Shown here: positions 48,201 through 60,321 of the stretch, piece after piece
Layout: every line of letters begins with the position of its first letter
How positions within the stretch are numbered: the first letter of the stretch is position 1
Assembly: GCA_946807835.1 (NCBI GenBank)
Contig: OX327690.1
Span: forward strand, 10,388,501-10,452,500
Direction: 5' to 3'
DNA length: 64,000 bases
Origin: Ailanthus altissimus
Taxonomy: Eukaryota; Streptophyta; Magnoliopsida; Sapindales; Simaroubaceae
Made by a program: the position numbers and the translations under genes
The notes under the pieces: model-generated
What the model was told of the DNA's origin: nothing
Seen by the model: only the letters and a program-made list of their open reading frames with translations
Databases searched by the model: none

Positions 48201-49466
48201 AATTGGAATTTTGGATTTTAAGAGGTATATCACAACTATTTCTCAATTTATTGGTGTTAATTATGTTAATTTCTTTAAGTTTTTATTTCTGCAAATATGT
48301 ATAATTGAGGATTTGATGTGTATTTCGTATGATATTTTGAGAATTGATGATGATCTATAAGATAGTTTGATAAATTATGATGGATTGTAGTATTTATGCT
48401 TGATCCAAGAATTTTATAAATTGTTGTGATTCGATTCTGATTTTGAATTTTGATTATAAGAAATTAGACATGTTTAGGATCATCTGAGACTTTGAATCGA
48501 TTCAAAATTCCAGAAATTGAATGTTTTGTGAATTTACCAAAATGACCCTGAAATTCTGGAAATTTCCTATGTGAACAGTTTGATACAGTGAAAAATAATT
48601 TTTGTCCTACTGAATGATCTTCAAAAATTACAAATTTGTGAAATATGATAAGTTTATATGTCTAATATGATATACTCGGAATTGAGAATTTAGATCAATG
48701 TGGTTGAAGTGTTATGATTTTCTAAAGTATTTGATTAACAGATTTTTAAAGCTATGGAATAAAATAGTTTTAAAATACTTTTGGCAGAGATTTGGAAGTG
48801 AACTATTTATCATGGACTGAGATATGTGTTAAGAGTAATTATGTGGTAGTTATATAATTTTTGAGTTAGTATATGATTTGATAAAATTAGGAGATTGAAT
48901 ATTGTTCAGTAAGTATCTTGATCTTGTCAGGTTAGTAGTTTGGATTCGATGGTATGTATGGAATGGATTGTGTAGGAATTTTGATATAATATTCATATAT
49001 AAGAATGATATATGAGTCAAGAATGATATATTCTGATTTGGAAGTAATTGGACATCATTTGATGTATTAGAAAATTTTGTTAAGTGTAAGTGGTCAGAAT
49101 GACAGGTTTTGAGAAACCAAGTATTTAAACTAATTTGATGTGATAAATGCATTGTGTATAATTTTGTAAGCTATTTAAAGTATTTTGTGTGAATTGTGAG
49201 GCTTATGAAAGGATTAATCTCCATTGATAGGTTAAGGAGATTTAAGCCTTGTAGCTGAAAGTGTTAAGAGGTAAGTATACTAGACTTTTTACTGAAATCA
49301 CAATAAACATAGTAATTGTTTTCTATGATTTTGCAAATGGGGTTACGAATATGTTTATGTTATGTCAAAGTATATTTTGATATGAATTGTGAATATATGT
49401 TTATGAATGTGAGCATTGACATTGAGCATGGACATACATGTATTTTTGAAAGTGAGCTTTCAAAAT
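48201..49466. other. Unassigned DNA upstream of the MULE fragment
   Basis: AT-rich with no recognised protein. It could hold the untranslated leader of the MULE gene or an unidentified LTR; nothing in the sequence decides this. Confidence 0.4.
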
Positions 49467-50027
49467 AAGATGCGTTTAATATTGAAATTGTCGATGATGT
49501 GGAAGAAGATGAAGGACTAGATGAGGTTCAGGATGGCGAGCATTATTTTGTTTCTAATACCTCCTTCAATGAGGATGCACAGGCATATGCTTCAACTAGA
49601 AGAGGAAATAAAGTTAAAGCAAAAAATACTTTTCAGTTTCATCCTCTAATACTTAGTAGTATCAAATAAGGTATCTAATTCCATAATTGGGGATGTATTT
49701 GTTGGAAAGTTGTATAATAGCAAATGTGAACCTTGCGAGGCTATTAGCATGCTGGTATTGAAAGGCAATTGATGTTTCAAAATGTCAAGGTCTACTAAAG
49801 ATCAATTTGAGGCAAAATGCAATGATGAGAGATGTAAATTGCAAGTACGTGCAGTGTTGACAGAGGCAAGGCAACATTTCATTGTGCATAAGATTGATGA
49901 GGTTCACATATGTCAGCTAGATTGGTTGCGTGATGGTCACCGGCAAGCGAAGAGTCGAATTATTGGCAATTATATCAAAAATAAGTTTGCATCAATCAGT
50001 AGAGTTTATAGACCCAAGGAGATTTAA
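49467..50027 (+). pseudogene. MULE (MuDR-like) transposase N-terminal fragment
   Basis: The first open stretch (49467-49667) is strongly acidic (EIVDDVEEDEGLDEVQDGEH), the usual linker before the MuDR N-terminal domain. After a stop, a frame near 49690-49780 gives DVFVGKLYNSKCEPCEAISM. It leads into RSTKDQFEAKCNDERCKLQV and DGHRQAKSRIIGNYIKNKF (49782-50027). This is the MuDR/FAR1-type zinc-binding domain that precedes the catalytic domain: two Cys in the KCNDERC region, followed by a His-x-Cys (VHICQLD). The DDE catalytic domain and the SWIM zinc finger are absent. Transposases of this family move Mutator-like DNA elements; this one cannot. About 450 bases further on, a DUF1985 gene lies on the opposite strand, a pairing known for TIR-poor MULEs that carry Ulp1/DUF1985 genes. 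Confidence 0.8.
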
Positions 50028-50479
50028 GCTGACATACATTTAGAAAAAAATATTATATTTAATATTTTGTAAATATTACTTTGTCAACACACGCCCATGG
50101 TTTCCCGTTATGTAGGCATTGTCTTTGTCCCCATCTATATGCAAGAAATGAAAGGTCTAAGTAACGTTCGTGAATGAATCATCACATCTTTCATCTATGA
50201 ATTTACAAGACTCATACATTTACAAAAACATTAATATAAGTAAATGTTATAATCGAAAGTGTAATGTAAAGAGGAATGAAACAACTTATAAAAAAGTATG
50301 TGTCCATAACCTTGTAGCGTGGGGGAAACGCCTATTTATTGCTGCACTAGCATTGACGAATGAAGTTTAAATACTCGTTAATATACTGCAAAATGATTTG
50401 GTTACATGTCTCAAATAATAAATAACAAAACAATTAATTACTAATGTACTTATAGAGTCGTCAAGCTAGTCTTGTAAAA
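50028..50479. other. Spacer between MULE and DUF1985 remnants
   Basis: A short plus-strand frame at 50170-50370 has no recognisable features. Around 50235-50370 a Cys-containing stretch reads weakly like further decayed coding sequence, but I cannot support a call. Confidence 0.35.
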
Positions 50480-53400
50480 TCTGCATCAATCCCTGGTAGA
50501 CGTGCAACAACATTAGGAGTCTTACGCCAAGCATCAAATTGTGCATGGACAGTTGAGTCTATGTCTCACATTGGATTGACCTCTTCATCCTAATATTTGC
50601 GTTAGGCTGGGCTTCATCTTTAAGCTTTCTCTTATTATTATCTCATTTAGGCAATGGATTTGTAAATGGCATATTCAGAACCCATATAGGCTTGTCTTAT
50701 TGCCCAAACCTACTCATGCCTCGAGCTACATCAAGTGGTATAATTTGGATACTATAAGGAAAGTCAGGCTAGAATGCGTAACAAGTTTGCTGTTGATTAG
50801 ATCCTAGGCCTGGAGTATGCACGTTCTTAGTCATATCCTATTGATTCTGAAACAAAAACAAAATGCAACAGTTAAAATCTTCAAGTCAACTAAGTTATAA
50901 ATTTGAATATTTATATGTGTTGCCTTACCATAGTTTCACATGAGGCCGGTTGAAATGATGTTGATTGAAAGTGCTGCATCATCATTTTAATCTCATTCAT
51001 GATATCTTCCCGAACTCTATCCACTCTTTGTAAGATGAACTTTCGATCATCATCCATTTTTTACAGCAACTCAATCTTAACCACTTTTAATAGCTCTTGT
51101 AACTGCTTTTATAGCTCATTAACCCTCTGTATTACGCCATTAGACGCTATGGTAATCTGTTCAAGCTGTGGAAACATAATCATATTTTGTTATAAAATAA
51201 GTTTAGTGATTACATTTATGGTTGCTAAGAAATTACATTAAGTTAAATTGTTAAGAGTTTATACTATTACTCTAGACATTTTTGCGGTTTTTGTTGGAGC
51301 TGGTGCTCACGTGCCATTCCAATATTGTATAAATATTAATTGTTAATATTTATACAATAAACATTTCGAATAAAGATTGTTAATATCATATTAATATGGT
51401 AAAATGCTTGTAACATTACAGACATTGTTTGATCTGAAATAGTTCAGATCTGGTTTAAAAGAGTTTAGACCAGAACTAATAGTTATCAAAGCTGAGAGTT
51501 ATAAATGCTAATAGTTAGCACTGTTAATAGTTATCAGTTTATAAGAGTCAGCGAGGTCTAAAGAGTTAGAACTTTGTCTATAATGGGACAAAGACCTGAG
51601 AGTATACTTGTAATGATATAGTTGCAAAGAGTTGCAATAGGTGCTAAGAAATATCATTATGTAAGTATGTCTCAAATATAATGTTCCTGATCTATGATCA
51701 CCAATGCGGGTCTATCGGTGAATTCACAATATATAGATTAGTGTATGTCTATATCTGACTAGTTCAGATGGTTGTTCTTAGCTGACCATGAGCTTAGAGC
51801 TTGTATAGACATGCGGGTATCCAGTCAGGACTGGATACTGAACAGACTTATGAGAACCCCAGTAGATATCCTATGAAACCGTCAAAGGAAGGTCCTCTCG
51901 AGTTGAGTAGTAATCGTGATCCTTTGACCTGAGCGCCACGGTGGTCTTGTGAGTGATCCATCATGCTTTGGTTCCACATATGTCAGAGACCTTTCATGGT
52001 CTGACCGCTATGTGTCGCTGGTATGGTCCGATGCTCATGGAGTCCGGTGTGCGTAGATACGGGATCCATCAGCTTACGTAGGTAAGTTGTATATCCGATG
52101 CTCCGAGATTGTATTTCATAAAGTCTTGTGGCCACAAGCATAAACCCGGGAAAAGAGTTTCCCACAGGGTTAAACAATATAGCAAAAATGTTTGCGTATA
52201 TTGTTTATCGAGATACGAATCTGGAGATAAGATTATTGGATGAGCAAATGGGGATTTGATGGTGCTGATCTATATCCCCGCACATCCAGGGTATAAATGA
52301 TGGAAGGATTATACGTATACGTTATGACCTTAACTTGTATGGTCTGACACGCTGATTTGTAATATTTGTAACGTGTGCGTGGGGCATCGATTACGGATTA
52401 ATGGAATAGTTCCATTTGACAAATCGGGTGTAGACCTAGAGAGTCCCAATATGAAATGTACTCTTTGAGCACTTGGGCAGTGTACCGTATTGAATTGTTC
52501 AATACAGTATAATTCAGCAATTACTAAGGTTACGTTAACTAAAGTATATGGTTAAATGGTGGGACCCACTTTAGGTTAACTTGGTAACCGAGTAAGGATA
52601 TAAAAGTAATTTCACTTTATGATTATTTAATTGTTAAATAATTAAAATAAATATTTATTTGTTTAATTGTTAAATAAATGATTTAACTTAACTAAGGTTA
52701 AAAGTTAACCACAAGGTTAAGTTAGTTAACTTTACTTAATGGTTAAGTAAAGGTTAACCTAACCATGGTTAAGTTAGTTAACTATGGTTAAATTAATTAA
52801 ATATTTATTAACTTAAAGGTTAAGTTAAAGTAATCTAACTATGGTTAAATGTTAACTAAGGTTAGGTTAAGCCAAATGAAATGCAAATGAAATTCAAATT
52901 AGTTTGGAATTTATGCATTAGTATATAAAGTGAAATGAAATTGAAAATCATTAATCTTTTGAAATTGTTTTTAGTTTATAGGTTTTGCATTTTTGAGAGC
53001 CATGACAATTTGAGAAATTGGAATTCTTTGTTTTGTGTTTTAAGTGTTAGAACAACAAAACAAATTGAATTAATGGTTACTAAATGTAATAACTAAAAAC
53101 AAGATTTGTTTTATTTATTCAAGAGTTGAATAAAAGGAAAAACAAATTTGATTAAGTTAAATTGTTTAACTTTGAAAAATGTTTAAGAGTTAAACATATA
53201 TGCTGGATTAAGATGCTGCCATTCTAGACAATCAAACCCACCCTTGTTGATTGCTAGAATTGATCAAAGATTCATTTCATGGTGGATTTCAAAGAAAATT
53301 AATCCAAAGGCTTCATTGGTGATATTTCTCAATTTCGAATTTCAATTTAATCAAATGTTATTTTCTGTGTTCATTATATTTAATCTTCCGCTGTGCAGAT

Positions 53401-54730
53401 GTATGTATGAGATATGTATATTGTTTGTATGATGAACACAACCCACATGCAAGAACCCTAAGTTTTATATTTGTACCACCCTACACCACATAACCCAACA
53501 GTTTTGTCCATGTCCACATCTGCATCCACATTTCTGCGAAGGTGAATTGATGGAATAGAGCAGATTAAGGGTTGTAGATGACCCACATATGATAGGTCCC
53601 CAACATAAATCCCTAATAGGATCCTCGAGTTAAAAAGCCTCTGAACAACATCTTATTGTGATTCATGTTCTATTGGTATAGCCTACGATGTACCACAACA
53701 GCTTTCAAAATTAAAAGTTAAAATTTATATATCACAATTGAAATTTATGTAGTTAATAGTTAAAAAAAATTATATAGTTAATGAAATAAAGTGAAGCAAA
53801 ACATACATACTCATAGTTTAAAAATATTTTTTCAATATCTGTCAATTGTAGAGTTCACCGACTCACCCAGTTTAACATATGAGGGAAACGATGAGCAACT
53901 CAACGTGCAAATACTTCCCCACAGATTGGTATAGCCTCATATATCCACACCTAATAATTAATTAAGAATAAAAAATGAAACTTGATAATAGTAGATAACT
54001 ACATTCAGAATCAATAATAAGGCCGAACTTCTGTACTAAGAAAGCTAATGAAAAATCTAACACCATGTATTTCTCTTTATTATTTGTAGGGTCAGTTCTT
54101 ACTTTGTTCAACTTTTCAAGGCACACCGTGCTAAGTGAGTGATAGAGGGTGGACCACCCTATGTTCCCTCATAGATAATTATTGAACTCATCTAAATCAT
54201 CCACAATGCGTAGCACAAAATATTGAACATCTCTTCGGGTATCACGCGGTAACAATAATTTATGAATCAAATACACCAAACTAAACTTAACTGCGTCTTT
54301 ATTGTTGACGTTTTCAAAGTTTATCACATTATACCATTGACTAAATTTTCCGTACGTCAAACACCTTTTATCTGGCCAACATTGCTCCCACAGCAGTGCT
54401 GCAATTTCCTCTTCAAATCTTAAGTAGGCGGGTAATCTCCTAACCGCAACCCCGTAATCAATACAAACTCCCTGCGAGAGAATCGAATTCGCCTACCACC
54501 AATTAGGAACCATAATTCCTCGTGCAACTTAAAAGTATGCACCTATCCTAACAAAACTTGATGCACCAACATGCCCAAAAAAATAGTAGGTCGTAAATCC
54601 AAAAAGTGCCCCATATAAGTTTCCTTGAATATCATCAATTGATTTTCATCCAACTTATTTTGTATAGTAGTAATTGCCTTCAAACTGACAACTGTTGACT
54701 GAGCTATAGAGAAAAATTCCTCATTCGCAA
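50480..54730 (-). pseudogene. DUF1985-domain gene of MULE type, broken and split by a solo LTR
   Basis: Read leftward from about 54730. First come LDENQLMIFKETYMGHFLDL, ELWFLIGGRRIRFSRREFVL and ITGLRLGDYPP (about 54430-54660). Then come DAVKFSLVYLIHKLLLPRD and VLRIVDDLDEFNNYL (54169-54360) and GNIGWSTLYHSL (about 54130-54165). Together these are the DUF1985 domain found next to Ulp1-like proteases in plant transposons. A further exon (about 53812-53950) starts after an AG and reads VWIYEAIPICGEVFAR. The gene is then cut by the solo LTR at 51292-53500. Beyond it, a coiled-coil-like exon (about 50936-51170) contains KMDDDRKFILQRVDRVREDI. It ends at an apparent GTAAGG donor, and a TTTCAG acceptor lies near 50848. 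The last piece ends with TVHAQFDAWRKTPNVVARL and a stop near 50465-50480. No Ulp1 protease domain is visible. Stops in most exons show it is dead. Confidence 0.75.
51292..53500 (+). mobile_element. Family-L solo LTR inside the DUF1985 gene
   Basis: It runs from TGTTGGAG to CCCAACA, flanked by gtttt at 51287-51291 and 53501-53505. It is close to the solo LTR at 34038-36191 over its whole length, including the ggttaa cluster (52525-52880) and the module attctaga/gctagaat at 53221-53260. These two are the youngest-looking pair of the family here. Confidence 0.95.
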
Positions 54731-54764
54731 TTTTTTATTCTTTAGAGACATATTTCTTCTTGCA

Positions 54765-55515
54765 AAATTAAAATAAAAATTAATTTAGAACAAATAATTA
54801 AAAATATTAATAATAATAAAAATAAATTTATTATGATTGTCAATATATTTTAGAAATGTAAATATTTATTATTACTTTTTTTAGAAATTTAATACTAATA
54901 ATTATTTTTCAAATGATTATTTTTTATTTTTAAATATTTTTTCTGGTATTTTAAATAATATTATTATATTTAATTATTACTATTATTATTATTCCATAAT
55001 TATAAATTTATAAAAATAAATAATTTTGGATTTTGAATATTAATTATTATTTGTTGCGTTTTCAAATAATATTTATCATTATGTTTTGAATTTAAAGTAA
55101 TTATTATGGGATTTTAAATATTTATTATTATTTTTCTGGAATTGTTAAATAAAAATGATCATTTTTCCCGAAATTTAAATAATTATAATAATATTTTTTT
55201 TCCATTTTCAAATAATAATGATAATTATTTTTTGGAATTGTCAATAATTATAATATGTGTGCATTATAAATAAATAACAATTATTATTTACGGAATTTAA
55301 ATAATTATTATCAATTTTTAAAATTTTTAAATATTACTAATTATTTTTCAACAAATTGATAATTATTATAATAATTTTTATTAGTTTTTATCAATTTTTA
55401 AAATAATTATTATTATTATTTTTGTAATTTATAATTTTTAAAATTTTAATTATTTATGTTAATTTTTATAAATATTAATCATTATTTTTAATTAATAATT
55501 AAATTATATATATAT
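54765..55515. repeat. Extremely AT-rich tract
   Basis: Nearly all A and T, dominated by irregular attatt, aataatt and tttatt units, ending in a ta microsatellite (55506-55518). No coding sequence. It could act as a matrix-attachment-like or easily melted region, but that is only a guess from composition. Confidence 0.8.
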
Positions 55516-56149
55516 ATAAAATACTGCGATTTGCGGCATATGTGCGCGTACTGCGAGTCGCAGGGTATATTTTTAGACTTGCGACTCACGCACGAGTCAT
55601 ACGTGCCACAAGTCACAAGTCATAGATGCGCATGTATCTCGTGCATGCATCCAACACGAGACGTTCAGACGCGACAAAGACACCATTCTCTGCCGTCTTC
55701 CCCAACCATTTTCGTTGGATTGTTTTCATTTTTTTCATGATTTTTAACCGGCTTAACTCACATTTACATATTTTCAACCAATTCACTAAAAACCTACTCA
55801 TTTTCATCTATTTTTGACAGAAATATTACATAAATCATAAAAATTAAGAAACTTATCAATTTTGAGCCTTTTTTTTTTTCACCCCTCAAATCAATGTTTT
55901 AGCTTTCAATCTTCATATTGTCACCAAAAGAATTACCGATCTATTTGATTTTAGGTTGATTGTTTGAAATATTTTTGAAAAAGGGTAAAAACGTTGAGGG
56001 AAATGCTTTAAGGGTAACAATGTTCGAAATTTTTATATTTGGCTATTAAATATATAAAAAATGCTAAAATAGATTTTTAATTAAATAAAAGAGCTATTTT
56101 GGGACATTTTCCTTTTTTATATTGGTTAAAAAATAGTTGATATTTAGAT
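55516..56149. other. Locally GC-richer segment, possible upstream exon
   Basis: From 55525 to 55690 G and C rise sharply; a perfect palindrome ctgcgagtcgcag lies at 55551-55563. On the minus strand 55613-55807 is open and could be a 5' exon of the DUF1985 gene, but I recognise no domain. The rest (55855-56149) is AT-rich with a T-run. Confidence 0.35.
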
Positions 56150-56157
56150 TTATATGT

Positions 56158-56575
56158 AGAAGGGTCACTCCATACAAATTGCTAATTTTTTGGATTAGAT
56201 ATTTGGATCCCTATGCAAGATCTTTATAAGCCTAATGCCTACAACAATTGGTATAAGAACTAGATCTTAGTAGTCTAAATGTTGATTGATTCACTTTATT
56301 GGAGAGAAAATTATTGAGTGAGTTAGTTCTCCCAAATTTAATAAGTAGGAAGGTCACTTTACCCCAAATAGATAGTATTTTGTGTTGGATATATGAATCC
56401 TATGCAAACTCCTTATAAGTAAGTAGGAGGATCCCTCCACCTAAATGATTAGTCTTTTATATTAGATACTCAAATCCTATGCAAGCTCATTCCACCCAAG
56501 TGGCTAGTCTTTTGTGTTGAATAGTTGAATCCTATGCAAGCTCCTTATAAGCCCAAGGCCTCAACAGTAAGTTAA
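56158..56575 (+). repeat. Imperfect repeat array with a decayed PBS
   Basis: A unit of roughly 70-80 bp built around agtcttttgtgttgga, aatcctatgcaagctc and cttataagcccaaggcctcaaca recurs about four times with losses (near 56162, 56350, 56430, 56494). After the first copy comes acaacaattggtataagaac (56243-56262), close to an LTR end plus a PBS (TTGGTATCAGAGC). It looks like duplicated LTR ends of another retroelement. Confidence 0.55.
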
Positions 56576-56616
56576 AAAAATCCTGGGTAAAAATCATCTA
56601 TGATTGTCACTCTATA

Positions 56617-56831
56617 TGTTAAAGTTAGTACCAAATTAGGATTACTTATTTAATTGTTGCCATATTAGGATATTTTTCAATTTATCTCATTATGTCAGCT
56701 TTTATATTATAGTCGTAAATTTTATACATTATATTTTCTATATAGGCTAGGAATTTAATGCATATATAAAGGTTGCCTTTTGTAATTATTATTTGGAGTG
56801 GAAATACAAAAAAATCCAGTTTCTTTTAACA
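56617..56831 (+). mobile_element. Short (215-bp) copia-type LTR
   Basis: It starts TGTTAAAG and ends TTTTAACA, immediately followed by the PBS tggtatcagggc. A TATA-like catatataaagg lies near 56761-56773. Size and structure fit the short LTRs of small copia elements (Ale/Retrofit group). No partner LTR is in view. Confidence 0.75.
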
Positions 56832-57153
56832 TGGTATCAGGGCTTCAATTCTAATTTATCTAACGTAATATTAAAGTTTCAATTTTGATTTATCTACCGT
56901 GGTATTAGAACCAGGTTATCAGTCAAAGTTTAGTTCAAATCAACAATTCTTCGCAAATCAAACTATTTTACAACTTAAGTTAATTTTTTGGTCTTTTTCT
57001 TTTACCAATTCTTTTATTTTTCCTTTTTCTGACATCTAAAACCAGTGTTGCTACTATTATAGCTGAAATCCACCATCTACCACCACGTACCAATCATTGC
57101 TACCGTTAGCCACTGGCTACCATTGTAAAAATGACAAGCCGAGACCACTATCG
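56832..57153 (+). other. PBS and leader of the short-LTR element
   Basis: The PBS tggtatcagggc (56832-56843) differs by one base from the initiator Met tRNA complement. The following leader has no clear gag. It is split at 57153 by a family-L solo LTR and continues at 58977 for an unknown distance. Confidence 0.65.
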
Positions 57154-58971
57154 TGTGAGTGATTTTAAACCTAGGGTGCATCTATGTGGGTTTGTATCTA
57201 TCATTTAAATATAGCATATGTATCACATACATACATGCACAACGGATGAGCGAAATACAAATTTTATAATGATAAACACAAGTAAACATTACATATTCTC
57301 TCATAAATGTAAAATACTTCAAGATTAAGAAATAATACCTTGTCAAGCCTTTGGTATATTGTTGAACCGGAGTACCCGCCTTCAAGCAACCTGTTTACAA
57401 TTCTAGTTCCTCAACACGGTGGGCTTGAGAAAGCTAGAATAATAGCTTTTCCAGCAAAGGATTCAACTTTTGAATCCTTGTTTCTACCTTGTAGTATAAG
57501 TGACCAAAAAATGGAAGATATTATTTGATTTCAATTTAAATAATAATATCATATATTATTATTATTATTTTATTCAATAAACATTTTAATGAATAAAATA
57601 ATGATATTATTTGTCCAACAAATAAGGTCATTTTGATAATTTCTAAATTAAACAATAATTGGCTCACATATGCCATATGTCAACATCCCATTAGTTAATA
57701 ACTAATTGTTAACTAATAATATATTTAACTCTTAAGTCTTGACACGTGTACAACCGGAGGAAAACCAAAGTAAATATCTAATCTGCTGGAATTTTCTGGA
57801 TCAAACTATTCAATCTAGTACGCTGCCCCAATACACAACGAATACACTTCATATTGCGAGACTCCATAGGTCCACTCCTGATTTGTCAAACAGAATTATT
57901 CTGTGAGTTCGAGATCGATGCCCACGCACACGTCACAAATATTACAAATTAATACGGTAGACCCTACAAGTTGAGGTCATAGCATATACGTATAATCCTT
58001 CCACTAATCATATCTTGGAAGAGGAGAGATATAGATCACTACCGTCAAATCCCTATGTGCTCATCCGTGAACTTATCTCCAGATACATATCTTAATAAAC
58101 AATATATGCAAACACTTTTACAATATTATTTAACCCTGTAGGAAACTCTTTTCATAGGTTTGTTGCTTATGACCATATAACTTTCTAAGATACAGTCTCT
58201 GAGCATCCGGATATATTAACTCATCTATGTGATCTGACGAATTCCATATCTGTACACATTGGACTCTATAAGCATCGGACCATACCCACCGACACCCAGC
58301 GGTCACTTCATGAAAGGTCTGTGATATGTGTGGAACCAAAGTATGATGGATCACTTACAAGCCCACTGTGGTACTCAGGTCAAAGGACCACGTATACTAC
58401 TAACCTCGAGAGAACCTTCCATTGACAACTTCATGGGATGTCTATTGGGGTCCTCGTTGAGTCTGTTCAATATTCAGTCCTTACTGAACACCTATCTGCT
58501 ATACGAACTTCCAGTAAGTCTATGGTTAGCTAAGAACAACTACTAGACCATCTAGGTATAATATACATGGTTTATGTAAAAGAATTCCATCGATAGACCT
58601 GCATCGGTGAATTAAGACCAAGAACATATAATTTGAGAATAGACTTACATAATAATATTTCTTATTACTAATGTATTCTCAAGTCTTTGTACCGTCACAG
58701 ACAAGATTCTAACTCTTAAACTTCATTGATCAATATAACATGCTAACTCTTTAGTATTTATAATTTTTAGTGATGCTAACTCTCTGCATTGATCTAAACT
58801 TTTTTAGACCAAATCTGAACTCCTTCAGATCATATAATATCTGTAGCGTCACAAATATTGAACCATTTAATAATAGTAATTAGCGATTTAACAAATAATG
58901 AACTGTATAATTATCACAAAATAAATATATTCATACAACAATGGGATGACACATAAGCACAAATCCCAACA
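57154..58971 (-). mobile_element. Family-L solo LTR (minus strand)
   Basis: Plus strand tgtgagtg to atcccaaca, flanked by tatcg at 57149-57153 and 58972-58976. Its 1818 bp match the 1.8-kb LTR size of the full-length copia element. The core block lies at 57790-58971 and the inverted-repeat module attctagt/gctagaat at 57400-57440. Confidence 0.93.
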
Positions 58972-58976
58972 TATCG

Positions 58977-60321
58977 AACTTAGAAATTGTCAGCGATCTC
59001 TGTACTACCATTCACATATAGCCTTATGACATAAAACAACCACCATTAGAATAAGCCCTCCTCTCTTGCCATCATCATTTTTTGGCAAGTGAACATACAC
59101 CGCCTAGTTTTTGATATTCAAAATATGCCGACGGTTCTAACTCCACTAGAATCATGGTAACTGCCACTATTTGTCATTCGTCTCAAATCTCAACCATTTT
59201 TCAGTGCGTTTTCTCTCACCTCTAGCACTCTTTGATTCCTCGTCTCTTGATCTATCAATCTACGTCAATACCTTACTCGATCTACTTATAAGAATTTAAG
59301 AATGGTCTCTTTGCAAATATTTCAAATTTTTCTTAAGGTCAGATTGCAAACTTGCTAAACAATTGAGGTCAGATTAAATTTTCTTAAAAGTAAAGGACAT
59401 CTGGACCCCCACGTTTTATCGAAAAGGACTTGCAGATCCCCAAGGTTCCCAAAGGGACATAAAGACCACTATCAGAAGACAAATTGTATTTGATTTAATG
59501 GTCAACTGGTTAAAATTGATAAAAGTACCATATTGCCTTTATAATTAATGAAATGGTTTTGCGCACTCCTTTAATTGTTAGTTTCATTAAAATGTCCATT
59601 TTACCCCTAGACTATTAATAGGGTTATTTATTCATTAAGCGCCTATTTTTTACCTTTTAATTAATAAGAAAATAATAGAAATATCCTTATTTTGTGATTG
59701 TTTTTAGTTGTCATTATTTGTTACTATCGGTCACTAGGCTTTATTAAACTAATTTATTAATCAAACAAGTTTCATCTACATTTTTTTCTTTTCCAACAAT
59801 GCCTTCGGTATAAACTTGAAAATAAAGAAACATTCAACAAAAAACAACACATATATTTCATTGTTTCCTCTTACCAAAGCCAGTGAATATAATTTTTGCA
59901 TAACCATCAAGTTCACTATAACAAACACAGCACCCCAATTTCTCTATGACAAACTAACACATCAAACAAATCATTACACACAAGAATGTCTAATCACATG
60001 GAGGTAAATATAGAACCAAATGAATTTAAGATAGTTACATTCATACACTAAAGACTCAAGGTAAGATAATGAATTTCAAGGGTAAATTTGGAATTAATCT
60101 GGTACTGTTTCGAAAGGAATTATTGGGCAAACTTCATACTACTAGAAAATTATATGTGTCTAGTTCTAAATCCTTTTTTACAGCACATGAATATAACTTT
60201 TCTAGAGTAAGTTGAATCCTAATAACTAAAGAAAGGTCAGACAGCTAGTAGGTGAACCAAATCTTGACAACTTGCAAGAATTAAAGACTTTTCTCTCCAT
60301 CCAAGACTTAAGGGTATGCTT
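58977..60321. other. Unassigned DNA before the Reina-like element
   Basis: The start continues the leader interrupted at 57153. Beyond about 59150 I see AT-rich DNA with no recognised gene. Around 59395-59480 the phrase aaaggacatctggaccccc recurs loosely as aaaggacttgcagatcccc and aagggacataaagaccact, a short three-fold repeat. Confidence 0.4.

Noticed and set aside
55613..55817. Overlapping open frames on both strands
   Set aside because: No domain could be recognised; at most the minus frame is a possible exon of the DUF1985 gene, which I could not support.
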